The position numbers and the translations under genes are program-made. 64,000 nucleotides of DNA from Gordonia desulfuricans NBRC 100010 (GTDB taxonomy: Bacteria; Actinomycetota; Actinomycetes; Mycobacteriales; Mycobacteriaceae): NCBI RefSeq assembly GCF_001485495.1, contig NZ_BCNF01000026.1, positions 1 to 64,000 on the forward strand, read 5' to 3'. Of the stretch, positions 18,701 through 27,349 are shown piece by piece. The notes beneath the pieces were generated by a model that was given only the letters and a program-made list of their open reading frames with translations, was not told the DNA's origin and did no database searches. Each line of letters begins with the position of its first letter. The first letter of the stretch is position 1.

Positions 18701-19890
18701 CCCGCTGCCAGGTCGCGATCATCGGAGCGGGGCCGGCCGGCCTGACCCTCGCCCACATGCTCGCCCGCCAGGGCATCGACGCCGTGGTGATCGAGGCACG
18801 CTCGGAGGAGTACGTGCGGGCCCGCGTGCGCGCCGGGGTGATCGAGAACTCCACCGTCGACGTCCTCACCGACCTCGGCGTGGCCGACAGGCTGCATCGG
18901 GAAGCACTGGTACACAACGGTTTCTATCTCCGATTCGACCGGACCACCCATCACCTCGACTTCCATCGGTTCGACGGGCGGCATGCCTATGTCTACGGCC
19001 AGGCGCAGATCGTCGCCGACCTGATCGACGCCCGCAAGGCCGCGGGCCTGCCGCTGGTGTTCGAGGCATCCGACGTCACGATCGACGGCATCGACACGGC
19101 GACCCCGGAGGTGTCCTACACCGTCGACGGACGCCGGGAGCACATCGTCGCCGACGTCGTCGCGGGCTGTGACGGGTTCCACGGAATCTCGCGCACCCTG
19201 CTGCCTGCCGACGTCCGCACCCTGGAGCGGGTCTACCCGTTCGCCTGGCTCGGCATCCTCGCCCACACCACCCCGGTCACCGAGGAGGGCATGTACTGCG
19301 CCCACCCCGACGGACTCTCGGTGCACAGCATGCGCGGCGAGCACATCACCCGGCAGTACCTGCAGGTTCCGGCCGACACCGACCTCGCCGACTGGTCCGA
19401 CGACCGGATCTGGGCCGAGCTCAAGCACCGCAGCGCCTCCGACGACCACCCGGAACTGGAGACCGGCGAGATCTTCGACCGGAGCCTGGCCCCGCTGCGC
19501 AGCGTGGTCACCGAACGGATGCAGACCGGGTCACTGTTCCTGCTCGGTGACGCCGCCCACATCGTCCCGCCCACCGGCGCAAAGGGTTTGAACCTCGCGG
19601 TGTCGGATGCATGTGTCCTGTCCCACGCCCTGGGGCAGTTCTACCGCAGCGGCGACCGCTCATGGCTGGAGTCCTACACCGACACCGCACTGCCGCGGAT
19701 CTGGGCGGCCCAGAACTTCTCCTGGACCCTCACCTCGATCCTGCACCGCTTCACCGACGACCCGTTCGACGAGGGCCTGCGTCGTGCACGGCTGCGCCGC
19801 TGGGCGTCCTCCGACGCCGAGCAGCAGGCCCTCGGCGAGGTCTACGTGGGACTGCCGTTCCCTACCCCGTGGCGGCCGGAACAAGGGTGA
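18697..19890 (+). CDS. pobA: 4-hydroxybenzoate 3-monooxygenase (PobA type)
   Basis: A 397-residue group A flavoprotein monooxygenase, close to the 394 residues of Pseudomonas PobA. The Rossmann FAD motif is IIGAGPAGLTLAHML. Other family blocks are RARVRAGVIENSTVDVL and the C-terminal GDAAHIVPPTGAKGLNLA. It converts 4-hydroxybenzoate to protocatechuate (3,4-dihydroxybenzoate). The ATG has CAGGAGGT upstream and overlaps the stop of the acyltransferase. PobA usually sits with beta-ketoadipate genes; here there are none, and the operon is iron-box controlled. The product may therefore serve as an iron-binding catechol rather than a carbon source (inference). The 3' end overlaps the convergent nat gene by 29 bp. 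Confidence 0.88.
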   Translation: MTRCQVAIIGAGPAGLTLAHMLARQGIDAVVIEARSEEYVRARVRAGVIENSTVDVLTDLGVADRLHREALVHNGFYLRFDRTTHHLDFHRFDGRHAYVYGQAQIVADLIDARKAAGLPLVFEASDVTIDGIDTATPEVSYTVDGRREHIVADVVAGCDGFHGISRTLLPADVRTLERVYPFAWLGILAHTTPVTEEGMYCAHPDGLSVHSMRGEHITRQYLQVPADTDLADWSDDRIWAELKHRSASDDHPELETGEIFDRSLAPLRSVVTERMQTGSLFLLGDAAHIVPPTGAKGLNLAVSDACVLSHALGQFYRSGDRSWLESYTDTALPRIWAAQNFSWTLTSILHRFTDDPFDEGLRRARLRRWASSDAEQQALGEVYVGLPFPTPWRPEQG

Positions 19891-20653
19891 TCCCCTCGAA
19901 TCGGGCCGCAGTCAGCGGTATTCCGTCGATGTCGAGCCCGATCACCCGGGACAGCACATCCCGCGCGCCGGCGATGTCGAGTTCGGAGGTGCGTCGCCCG
20001 GCGGCATCGGTGACCACCAGCCGGTAGACGCCCGGATCGTCGGCGTCACCGAGTGTCCAGCGCGCACCGTCGACGACGAGGGTGCAGATCAGCGACCGGG
20101 TGAACCGTGATCGGGGAGAGGTGCTGTGCCACCAGGCCATCGCCTCGAACTCGACCAGGTCACGACAGTGATCCTCCAGCACATAGGTGGCCGAGCCGAC
20201 CTCGACCCGGAGGTCGGCCTCGGATGTGAGATCGATGGGACGCCAGACCATCTCGCCGCCGAAGCCGACGTCGACCAGCAACGGCGACCCGTGGCCGAAC
20301 ACGATCAGCGCCATATGCCCCAGGGGCGGACCGAGCCGGTCACCGGCGTCGACCCGGGCGCCGATCGCCGCGACGTCCACCCCCAGGGCCTGCAGGGCCA
20401 GCAGCAACAGCCCGTTGAGGTCATAACAGCAGCCACCACGCCGGCCGTACAGCAGCCGGGCGACGATCCGCCCGGGGTCGACCTCGTACGGAATCCCCAG
20501 GTGCACATCGAGATTCTCGAACGGAAAGACCGCGTGATGGGCGGTGGCGATGCGCTGCACCTCATCGAGCCCCACGCGTTCGGGGCGATCCAGTCCGATC
20601 CGCGCCAGATAGTCGGAGATCGGGAACGGGGCGGAAATGTCTGATTCGAACAC
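19862..20653 (-). CDS. nat: Arylamine N-acetyltransferase
   Basis: A 263-residue NAT. The catalytic triad is visible as Cys76 (RGGCCYDLN), His113 (LGHMALIV) and Asp128 (LLVDVGFG). NATs move acetyl or propionyl groups from CoA to arylamines or hydrazines; the mycobacterial enzyme is linked to sterol catabolism and isoniazid acetylation. The GTG at 20653 lies six bases after the -10 hexamer TATCCT, so the mRNA is probably leaderless. It shares an iron box with the divergent monooxygenase. Confidence 0.92.
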   Translation of the reverse strand: MFESDISAPFPISDYLARIGLDRPERVGLDEVQRIATAHHAVFPFENLDVHLGIPYEVDPGRIVARLLYGRRGGCCYDLNGLLLLALQALGVDVAAIGARVDAGDRLGPPLGHMALIVFGHGSPLLVDVGFGGEMVWRPIDLTSEADLRVEVGSATYVLEDHCRDLVEFEAMAWWHSTSPRSRFTRSLICTLVVDGARWTLGDADDPGVYRLVVTDAAGRRTSELDIAGARDVLSRVIGLDIDGIPLTAARFEGITLVPAATG

Positions 20654-20657
20654 TCTA

Positions 20658-20676
20658 AAAGGATAGGCTAACCTGC
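20658..20676. promoter_or_regulatory. IdeR/DtxR iron box shared by nat and the LLM oxidoreductase
   Basis: AAAGGATAGGCTAACCTGC matches 14 of 19 IdeR consensus positions, including TAGGCTAACCT without interruption. It lies in the 29-bp gap between two divergent starts and overlaps the -10 elements of both, so one repressor dimer pair could control both genes. Confidence 0.72.
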
Positions 20677-20682
20677 GTAGAT

Positions 20683-21789
20683 ATGGCTCCTGAGGTCTTC
20701 TGGTACATCAATCCCGCCGACGGAGAGGTCCCCTGGGAACCCGGGCACCGCGTGACGCCCTCGTTGTCGACGCTCGTCGAGCAGGCACGCAACCTCGACT
20801 CCCTCGGCTTCGACGGAGCGCTGACCACCGCCCGCGAACCCATCGCGCTCGTTCCCGGCACCCGGGATCTGCGGTTCCTGATCCCGGTCTACCCCGGTGT
20901 CACCCCGCCCGCACTGCTCGCCGAGCAGGCGCAGGTCTTCGACCACTATTCGGGTGGACGCCTCATCTACAACCAGGTCAACGGTGCCGATCCGGTCCTC
21001 GCCCGTTACGGCCAGTTCACCTCCAAGGAGCAACGGTATCGGCTGTCGGCGGAGTACTGGCGGCAGGTGAAGCGGCTCTACGCCGACGAGACCGACGCCT
21101 ACGACGGCGAGTACCTCTCCTACGGCCCGCGCTACAAGCCCGCGATACCGGGCCCCCGGCAGCCGGGCGGGATCGAGGTCTGGGGCACCGGGGCGTCCCC
21201 GGAGGGCATCGAGCACGCCGCCGAGGTCCTCGACGCCTACCTGGCGTTCCTGTCCACCCCCGACCAGCTCGCCGGATTGTTCTCACGGGTCCGTGCGGCC
21301 ACCGCCGAACGGGGCCGGACCGTGCGGTTCGGCGCCCTGGCCAGCGTGATCGTCCGCGAGACCGAGGAACAGGCCTGGGATCGGTTCGCCGAGCAGCTCG
21401 CGGCCACCTCCCGGGACACCGTCCTGGCCACCGCCGACCGCAATCTCCGCAGCTTCGGTTTCCCCGGCCTCGACGAACTCGTCGCCGACGACCCACAGGT
21501 GCAGGCCCGGATCGACGCCCTGCGCGCCGGCCGCATCCCGGACATCGACTCGCTGCGCTTCGGTCCCAACATGGCCGCCGGGCTCACCACGTGGACGGCG
21601 GCCGAGCCGCCCTTCGACATCGCGGGCAAGGGCACCGGGACCTATTTCGTCGGCAGCGCCGAGAACGTCGCGGCCACGATGAACGCCGTCGCCGAACAGG
21701 CCGGGGTGGACATCTGGTTGCTGTCGGGGTGGCCGTTGGCGTCGGAGGCACGACATGTCGCCGAACTGCTGATCCCCCGGTTGCGCTGA
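20683..21789 (+). CDS. LLM-class flavin-dependent oxidoreductase (SsuD/bacterial luciferase-like)
   Basis: A 368-residue TIM-barrel monooxygenase using FMNH2. Family features are the early SLGFDGALTTA strand, GGRLIYNQVNG and EVWGTGASPEGIEHAAEV, as in alkanesulfonate monooxygenases. The ATG at 20683 follows the iron box by only six bases, so the transcript is probably leaderless. Iron control argues against simple sulfonate scavenging. A role in modifying or opening an iron chelator is possible but unproven. Confidence 0.85.
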   Translation: MAPEVFWYINPADGEVPWEPGHRVTPSLSTLVEQARNLDSLGFDGALTTAREPIALVPGTRDLRFLIPVYPGVTPPALLAEQAQVFDHYSGGRLIYNQVNGADPVLARYGQFTSKEQRYRLSAEYWRQVKRLYADETDAYDGEYLSYGPRYKPAIPGPRQPGGIEVWGTGASPEGIEHAAEVLDAYLAFLSTPDQLAGLFSRVRAATAERGRTVRFGALASVIVRETEEQAWDRFAEQLAATSRDTVLATADRNLRSFGFPGLDELVADDPQVQARIDALRAGRIPDIDSLRFGPNMAAGLTTWTAAEPPFDIAGKGTGTYFVGSAENVAATMNAVAEQAGVDIWLLSGWPLASEARHVAELLIPRLR

Positions 21790-21807
21790 GCGACCGCCGT
21801 TCCCGGA

Positions 21808-22809
21808 TCAGGCCGGGCGCACCGTCGCGATCACACCGCGGTGATCCGATCCGGGCAGCGCCACGGTCCGGAACGACGTCGGCTGCGGTCCGCCACGGGT
21901 GAGGATGTGATCGATCGCGATCAGCGGCGGCAACGTCGAATTGGCCGGGTAGGTGGGCGCGAATCCCGCTCCGACCCGCTCGGCGGCGTCGATCAGCCCC
22001 GGGGTGTCGGAGGTGACGTCGAGCAGGTCGCGGTAGCGGCTGTGATCCCATGTCGAGTTCATGTCCGCACCGATGATCAGCGGCAGCCGTTCGGCGGTCA
22101 ATCGCTCACTGAGACGGTCGAGTTCGGCATACCAGCGCCATGCCTCCTCCGGCCACGGCGGCAGCGGGTGCAACGCATACAGTGCGTGGGTGCCGTGTCC
22201 GGGGAGCTCGATCTCGGCCCGGATGTTGCCGAGCCGATACCCTTCGAGCAGTTCGCCGTCGGTGATCGGATACCGCGCGAACACCCCCACCCCGCGGCCG
22301 TCGGGTCCGGGCGAGGTGAACGAATACGGCAGGGTGGCAACGAGTTCGGACGCCTGAATCCGTTCGAGTGCCGCCGGGGTCAGCTCCACCACGGTGAGCA
22401 CGTCCACCCGGTTCTCGCGAACCGTGTCGGCGAGTGCGGCGGTGTCGGCGCGACCGAGGTAGACATTGGCCTGCATGACGACGAGATCGCCGTCGGCAGG
22501 CGAACTCTCGCCGATGTAGAGCGGCGCCTGGGTGACGATCCCGACCGCCAGCACCAGCACCCCGACGATCCCGAGCACCCAGCGCCGGGCCACCAGCAGG
22601 ATCACCGTCCCCACCGCACCGACGACGATCAGCACGGGGGTGAACGCGGCCACCCGGCTCGCCGTGGTGGAGACCCACGACGCATAGTGGGCGGCCACCG
22701 CGAGAATCCCGACGCAGACCCCGGCGACCCCCACGAGGGTCGCCGCCCAACCGACCACCGTGCGCAGGCCCGAACGCTGCCCCGCCGGCGCGACCCCCGG
22801 ATCAGCCAT
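21808..22809 (-). CDS. Endonuclease/exonuclease/phosphatase-family membrane protein
   Basis: A 333-residue protein. Three N-terminal hydrophobic helices (within residues 15-95) anchor an EEP-fold catalytic domain outside. Family motifs are MQANVYLGRAD, the catalytic VVELTP, IIGADMNSTWDH and the terminal AIDHIL and SDHRGVIA. Substrates of this fold range from nucleic acids to phosphoinositides and sphingolipids; none can be assigned. The ATG overlaps the mshD stop by 8 bp, so it is the last gene of a regulator-mshD-EEP operon. Confidence 0.85.
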   Translation of the reverse strand: MADPGVAPAGQRSGLRTVVGWAATLVGVAGVCVGILAVAAHYASWVSTTASRVAAFTPVLIVVGAVGTVILLVARRWVLGIVGVLVLAVGIVTQAPLYIGESSPADGDLVVMQANVYLGRADTAALADTVRENRVDVLTVVELTPAALERIQASELVATLPYSFTSPGPDGRGVGVFARYPITDGELLEGYRLGNIRAEIELPGHGTHALYALHPLPPWPEEAWRWYAELDRLSERLTAERLPLIIGADMNSTWDHSRYRDLLDVTSDTPGLIDAAERVGAGFAPTYPANSTLPPLIAIDHILTRGGPQPTSFRTVALPGSDHRGVIATVRPA

Positions 22810-23689
22810 AGGCGACGTCGACGGCGTACCGGGTGAACCCGAGTCGCTCGTAGGTGTGTAGTGCGGCGGTGTTGTCCCCTTCGACGTAGAGCAGGACCTC
22901 GTCCACGCCGCGTTCGGCGAAGTAGTGCAGACCCGCCAGGGTCAGCAGCCGACCGAGCCCGCGGCCCTGCGCCGCCGGATCGACGCCGACGATGTAGACC
23001 TCACCGAGCCCGGGGCCCTGGCGCTTGGTCCAGTGGAAGCCGAGCAGGGTGTCCGGGTCGGCGGCATCGAACGCCAGGAACAACCCGGCGGGATCGAACC
23101 AGTCGGCGGCCGTCCGCTCGGTGATCTGCCCGAGGTCCCAGCCACCCTGTTCCGGATGCCAGTCGAATGCGGCGTTGTTGACCCGCAGGATCTCCGCGTC
23201 GTCGGCCGGACCGGCATACACGCGCAGCACCACGTCGTCGGCGACGACGATCGGGCCGAGCCCGGCCGAACCACCGGTTCGCCTCAGCTGCAACAGTTCT
23301 CGACGCTTGCCCAACCCCAGGGAGGCGGCCAGCGCGACCGCTCCGGGAAGGTCGCCGTGCGCCCACGCCCGTGGGCCGTCACCGAGTTCCCCGGCGACGG
23401 CGAATGCCGCGGTCAGCAACGCACGACCGTGACCGGCGCGGCGTGCCGCGGGATCGACGACCGCCTCGATCATCGGCGGCTCGCCGTCACGACCGGGCGT
23501 GACGTTGGCGTATCCGGCCGAGGACACCACGTGCCGCACCGTGCCCGACGGGGCGTCGACGGCGTGCACCGACTGCTCGGACAGGGGTGCGACGCCGTCG
23601 GCGGCGGTGGCGGCGTCGACGACGCGGTGGACCCACGCCCTCTGGTCTGCGGTGAGTGCGTCGAGCACCACCGGCGCGTCAGTGGGCAC
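22802..23689 (-). CDS. mshD: Mycothiol synthase
   Basis: A 295-residue tandem GNAT acetyltransferase that completes mycothiol by acetylating Cys-GlcN-inositol. The C-terminal active GNAT domain has the acetyl-CoA loop [14 protein letters not shown] and the terminal [10 protein letters not shown]; the N-terminal domain is the degenerate copy. A frame open to 23761 adds low-complexity residues. The GTG at 23689 has GAGGAG upstream, overlaps the regulator stop by 11 bp and gives the family length, so it is preferred. Mycothiol marks the organism as actinobacterial. Confidence 0.95.
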   Translation of the reverse strand: MPTDAPVVLDALTADQRAWVHRVVDAATAADGVAPLSEQSVHAVDAPSGTVRHVVSSAGYANVTPGRDGEPPMIEAVVDPAARRAGHGRALLTAAFAVAGELGDGPRAWAHGDLPGAVALAASLGLGKRRELLQLRRTGGSAGLGPIVVADDVVLRVYAGPADDAEILRVNNAAFDWHPEQGGWDLGQITERTAADWFDPAGLFLAFDAADPDTLLGFHWTKRQGPGLGEVYIVGVDPAAQGRGLGRLLTLAGLHYFAERGVDEVLLYVEGDNTAALHTYERLGFTRYAVDVAYG

Positions 23690-24452
23690 TGAACTCCTCG
23701 TCGAAGGACTCGTCGTCGGACAGCCCGGCATCCTCGGGCGCATCGTCGGCAGCGGTGTCACCGGCGTCGGCCCGACCGCCCCGCGAGGCGGGTCGCACGG
23801 CCTTGTAGCCCACGTTGCGCACGGTACCGATCAACGACTCGTGGTCGGCGCCGAGTTTGGCGCGCAGACGCCGGACGTGCACGTCGACGGTACGGGTACC
23901 GCCGAAGAAGTCGTATCCCCAGACCTCCTGCAGCAGCTGCGCGCGGGTGAACACCCGACCTGCGTTCTGCGCCAGGTACTTCAGGAGTTCGAACTCCTTG
24001 TAGGTGAGGTCGAGCGGACGGCCACGCAGCCGCGCCGTGTAGGTGCCCTCGTCGATGACCAGCTCACCCAGGGTGACCTTGCCCGACATCTCCTCGGTGC
24101 TGACCCCGCGGGTCCGCACCACCAACAGTCGTAGACGTGCATCGAGTTCGGCCGGTCCCGTTCCGGGCAGCAAGAACTCGTCGAGGCCCCAGTCGGCGTT
24201 CACCGCCACCAGGCCACCCTCGGTCAACACCGCAGCCACCGGAACCGCCGATCCCGTACTGCCCAGCAGGCGACACAGCCCGCGTGCAGCGGCGAGATCG
24301 GACCTCGCGTCGACGATCGCGACGTCGGCGTTACCGGCCTCCATCAGCGACGACACCTCGGTCGGTGCGACCCGCACCGTATGTGCCAACAGCGACAACG
24401 ACGGCAACACCGATTCCGGATTGGGGTCTGCGGTCAACAGCAGGAGATCCAC
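23679..24452 (-). CDS. GlnR-like orphan OmpR-family regulator
   Basis: A 257-residue response-regulator-like protein. The receiver domain keeps Asp48 (AIVDAR) but lacks the usual acidic pocket and switch lysine, as in GlnR-type regulators that act without a kinase. The C-terminal winged helix is intact ([18 protein letters not shown] and [14 protein letters not shown]), followed by an acidic tail. Positional match is Rv0818. The start is GTG at 24452. Gene order suggests co-transcription with mshD. Targets are likely nitrogen-assimilation genes, by family knowledge only. Confidence 0.88.
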   Translation of the reverse strand: MDLLLLTADPNPESVLPSLSLLAHTVRVAPTEVSSLMEAGNADVAIVDARSDLAAARGLCRLLGSTGSAVPVAAVLTEGGLVAVNADWGLDEFLLPGTGPAELDARLRLLVVRTRGVSTEEMSGKVTLGELVIDEGTYTARLRGRPLDLTYKEFELLKYLAQNAGRVFTRAQLLQEVWGYDFFGGTRTVDVHVRRLRAKLGADHESLIGTVRNVGYKAVRPASRGGRADAGDTAADDAPEDAGLSDDESFDEEFSAH

Positions 24453-24600
24453 GAATCACTCCGATCTTCTACGCTCCGCTTCGGTTATCCACCCCGTCCG
24501 ACCGGCCTCGACGCTGAGGCGAACGATCAGCTCGCACCCACTCGGCGGATGTTTACGCCGCCTTACCAACGTGTGCGCGATAGATGACAGAATAGCCGCA

Positions 24601-25605
24601 ATGCCGGGACACGCTGTTAACAAGGCGGAGCCGCACGGCCCCGCCGCCGATGCCACTGCCCCGCCGCCGACCCCACCACGACTGCGCCGCGCCGTTCTCG
24701 TCGCGGTGGCCGTCGTGGTGGCGGTGAGTGCGGCCGGACTGATCACCGACACCGTCGCCGCCTCTCGCGCCGAACACCGACTGTCCGAATCGCTCGCGTC
24801 GTCTGACCTGCCCGGTTCCGCCGGTCTGCCCTATCACCCCGAGGTCACCCTCGGCGGTTTCCCATTCCTCACCCATGCCCGTGACGGCGAGTTCACCGGC
24901 GCCACCATCACCGCCCGGGGCGTGCCCGCCCTGGGCTGCACCCACACCGGCGGTGATGTGCCGGGCTGTTTCGCGGAGCTGGGCGTCACCCTCGGCCCGT
25001 TCTCGGTCGGTGACGGTTTCGACATCCGCCCCGGATCGGTGATCCGCGCCTCATCGGTGCAGGCGTACTCGTTGCTGAACTCGGTGAACCTGGGCCGCTT
25101 CCTCGGAATCCTGGATCTGACCGTCAACACCCCGGCCGCCGCCGACCGGGTCGGTGGCGGTGGGCCGCAGTTCGGCAACCTCGAGCGGACCTCCGGTGTG
25201 GTCCTGGCCGGGACGGTGGCACTCCCGCCGGGGTCGGCCCCCGCGGCCGACGGCCGGCCCACCCCGCAGAACTCGCCGTCGGCGTCGGGCTACGCCGACC
25301 CCACCGTGCGGGTCAGCGTCAGCGTGGACCTGTCGGTGGTCGACGGCCGGCTCCATCTGCAAGCAGTCGACTTCTACCGCGGCCCGGAGGAGCATCTCGA
25401 CGTCCCCGATCTCGACGCGCCGCTGCGCCAGGCGGTCCTCGACCGCTTCACCGCAACCCTCCCGCGGCTGCCGATGCCGTGGGATCTGCCCGCCACCGGC
25501 GCCCACAGTGCGGGTAGCGACGTGGTACTCGAGGCCCACGCCGATGCCCGTGACCTGCAGGTCGACCGGTTCGCTGCCCCCTCGACGGCCACCGTCACAC
25601 CCTGA
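24601..25605 (+). CDS. lmeA: LmeA family phospholipid-binding protein (DUF2993)
   Basis: A 334-residue secreted or membrane-anchored protein. A Pro/Ala-rich cytoplasmic segment is followed by one hydrophobic helix (about residues 30-52) and a DUF2993 domain containing EVTLGGFPFLTHARDGEF and AVDFYRGPEEHLDVP. The mycobacterial homologue (Rv0817c) was described as a periplasmic factor for lipomannan elongation. It diverges from the GlnR-like gene. An insert rich in Pro/Ser/Ala near residue 215 lengthens it relative to the 270-residue mycobacterial form. The thiX gene that follows in M. tuberculosis is missing here. Confidence 0.85.
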   Translation: MPGHAVNKAEPHGPAADATAPPPTPPRLRRAVLVAVAVVVAVSAAGLITDTVAASRAEHRLSESLASSDLPGSAGLPYHPEVTLGGFPFLTHARDGEFTGATITARGVPALGCTHTGGDVPGCFAELGVTLGPFSVGDGFDIRPGSVIRASSVQAYSLLNSVNLGRFLGILDLTVNTPAAADRVGGGGPQFGNLERTSGVVLAGTVALPPGSAPAADGRPTPQNSPSASGYADPTVRVSVSVDLSVVDGRLHLQAVDFYRGPEEHLDVPDLDAPLRQAVLDRFTATLPRLPMPWDLPATGAHSAGSDVVLEAHADARDLQVDRFAAPSTATVTP

Positions 25606-25662
25606 TCGGCCCGCCGCGCGCGAAAGGCGGGCCCACACGTCGAGCCACCGCGATCGCTGCTG

Positions 25663-25668
25663 TAGGCT
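25663..25668 (+). promoter_or_regulatory. -10 element of a leaderless transcript
   Basis: TAGGCT lies seven bases before the ATG at 25676, the spacing that places the transcription start on the A of ATG. This predicts a leaderless mRNA beginning with the cysteine-rich leader peptide. Confidence 0.65.
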
Positions 25669-25675
25669 GGCCTCC

Positions 25676-25756
25676 ATGCAACTGCGCCGTGAGTTCTTGC
25701 TCACCCGCCGCCGGGCGATCGACTTCTGTCGTGTCGCCGACTGTTGTTGTCGCTAG
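25676..25756 (+). CDS. Poly-cysteine leader peptide (cysteine attenuator uORF), 26 residues
   Basis: A short leaderless ORF that begins MQLRREFLLTRRRA and ends C-R-V-A-D-C-C-C-R, so four of its last nine residues are cysteine, three of them consecutive. Its stop is 191 bp before cysA2. Published work in mycobacteria describes leaderless poly-cysteine uORFs in front of the cysA2 operon. There, ribosome stalling at the Cys codons when cysteine is scarce exposes the downstream ribosome site. Position, leaderless promoter and Cys run all fit that model. The leader after it contains several hairpins (for example CACAGG-cct-CCTGTG at 25825-25839 and GCCGAG-gtc-CTCGGC at 25868-25882) that could form the switch. 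Confidence 0.85.
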   Translation: MQLRREFLLTRRRAIDFCRVADCCCR

Positions 25757-25947
25757 ACGGTGATCGTGGCGCATTCCTGCCGGCGCGTTCACCGATAGAT
25801 GCCGGCCGGCGCCAGCGCACCCTCACAGGCCTCCTGTGCCCCGAGCGAACGTCATCCGTCATCTTCCGCCGAGGTCCTCGGCTCCTGACGCCGAGATCCT
25901 CATCTCTCGTTCCCACCCCTTGAAAACCCATTCCGGGAGGAAAACCC

Positions 25948-26787
25948 ATGGCACGTTCCGACGTCCTGGTCAGCGCTGATTGGGCTGAGCAGAACCTGCA
26001 CACCGACAAGGTCGTTCTCGTCGAGGTCGACGAGGACACCAGCGCCTACGACGGCGGCCACATCGAGGGCGCCGTGAAGATCGACTGGAAGACCGATCTG
26101 CAGGATCCGGTTCGTCGTGACTTCGTCGACCGTGAGCAGTTCTCCAAGCTGCTCTCCGAGCGCGGCATCGCCAACGACGACACCGTCGTCCTCTACGGCG
26201 GCAACAACAACTGGTTCGCGGCCTACGCCTACTGGTACTTCAAGCTGTACGGCCACGACGACGTGAAGCTGCTCGACGGCGGCCGCAAGAAGTGGGAGCT
26301 CGACGGGCGCCCGCTGTCGACCGAGTCGGTCGCCCGCCCGGCCACCGAGTACAAGGCCGCCGACCCGGACAACACCATCCGCGCGTTCCGCGACGAGGTC
26401 GTCGACGCCATCGGCGTGAAGAACCTGGTCGACGTCCGGTCGCCCGACGAGTTCTCCGGCAAGATCCTCGCCCCGGCCCACCTCCCGCAGGAGCAGAGCC
26501 AGCGCGCCGGCCACATCCCGACCGCGATCAGCGTGCCGTGGAGCAAGGCCGCCAACGAGGACGGCACCTTCCGCTCCGACGACGAGCTCGCCGAGCTCTA
26601 CAAGGAAGCCGGTCTGGACGGGGCGAAGGAGACCATCGCCTACTGCCGCATCGGTGAGCGCTCGAGCCACACCTGGTTCGTGCTGCAGGAGCTGCTGGGC
26701 CACAAGAATGTCAAGAACTACGACGGCAGCTGGACCGAGTACGGCTCACTCGTCGGCGTTCCGGTCGAACTGGGAGAAGGTAAGTAA
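25948..26787 (+). CDS. cysA2: Thiosulfate sulfurtransferase (rhodanese)
   Basis: A 279-residue two-domain rhodanese. The N-terminal domain is inactive, and the C-terminal domain has the active-site loop CRIGERSSHTW with catalytic Cys near residue 233. It moves sulfane sulfur from thiosulfate or similar donors to thiols. The ATG at 25948 has GGGAGGAAAA ahead. It forms an operon with sseC (2-bp gap), the same pair as Rv0815c-Rv0814c, under the cysteine leader. Confidence 0.94.
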   Translation: MARSDVLVSADWAEQNLHTDKVVLVEVDEDTSAYDGGHIEGAVKIDWKTDLQDPVRRDFVDREQFSKLLSERGIANDDTVVLYGGNNNWFAAYAYWYFKLYGHDDVKLLDGGRKKWELDGRPLSTESVARPATEYKAADPDNTIRAFRDEVVDAIGVKNLVDVRSPDEFSGKILAPAHLPQEQSQRAGHIPTAISVPWSKAANEDGTFRSDDELAELYKEAGLDGAKETIAYCRIGERSSHTWFVLQELLGHKNVKNYDGSWTEYGSLVGVPVELGEGK

Positions 26788-26789
26788 TC

Positions 26790-27095
26790 ATGTGTGCAGC
26801 ACCCAAGCAGGGGCAGAACCTGCCCGCAGGCGTCGACGTCGAGAAGGAGACCGTCCTGACCGGACAGGTCACCGACTCGGCCGGCAGCCCCGTTGCCGGT
26901 GCCTTCGTCCGGCTGCTCGACTCGACCGGTGAGTTCACCGCCGAGGTCGTCGCCAGCCCGACGGGTGATTTCCGCTTCTTCGCCGCCCCCGGCACCTGGA
27001 CGCTGCGTGCGCTCAGCTCGGTCGGCAACGGTGACACCACCGTGAGCCCCGAGGGCCCGGGCGTGCACACCCGCGACATCACCGTCGCCAAGTAA
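26790..27095 (+). CDS. sseC: SseC-like DUF1416 protein
   Basis: A 101-residue DUF1416 protein with a beta-sandwich resembling a carboxypeptidase regulatory-like domain (VLTGQVTDSAGSPVAGAFVRLL and GDFRFFAAPGTWTLRAL). Actinobacteria keep it next to CysA2, and it is thought to act in sulfur transfer, but no activity is established. It has a single cysteine at position 2. Separated from cysA2 by 2 bp. Confidence 0.9.
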   Translation: MCAAPKQGQNLPAGVDVEKETVLTGQVTDSAGSPVAGAFVRLLDSTGEFTAEVVASPTGDFRFFAAPGTWTLRALSSVGNGDTTVSPEGPGVHTRDITVAK

Positions 27096-27112
27096 GGCAT
27101 CACCGAAGGTCC

Positions 27113-27153
27113 CACAGGGCCCCGATCACCATCCCGGTGATCGGGGCCCTGTG
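27113..27153 (+). terminator. Strong terminator of the cysA2-sseC operon
   Basis: CACAGGGCCCCGATCACC (27113-27130) pairs with GGTGATCGGGGCCCTGTG (27136-27153) as an 18-bp perfect stem with a five-base loop, 17 bp after the sseC stop. Confidence 0.9.
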
Positions 27154-27250
27154 ACGTTCACGGCGTCGTGCATCACAGTCGTGGTCACCGCCGGCGCCAA
27201 ACGGGTGGCCGTGGTGAACGGCCGCGAGCCGGAGCGGTAAACTGTCCGAC

Positions 27251-27349
27251 GTGGTCATCTTCTTCGAGGTTCTGCTCGCACTGGCGTCGGTCCTGATCAT
27301 CTGGTTCGCGCTCTACGTCCTCTACCGCCTGGTCACCGACGAGTCGTGA
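27251..27349 (+). CDS. Small membrane protein, 32 residues
   Basis: GTG at 27251 to TGA at 27347-27349, coding for one hydrophobic helix ([20 protein letters not shown]) with a short basic then acidic tail ending TDES. Its stop overlaps the GTG of the nitrobindin-like gene as GTGA, so the two are translationally coupled. No function is known. Composition, coupling and lack of overlap with other genes support a real mini-gene. Confidence 0.65.
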   Translation: MVIFFEVLLALASVLIIWFALYVLYRLVTDES

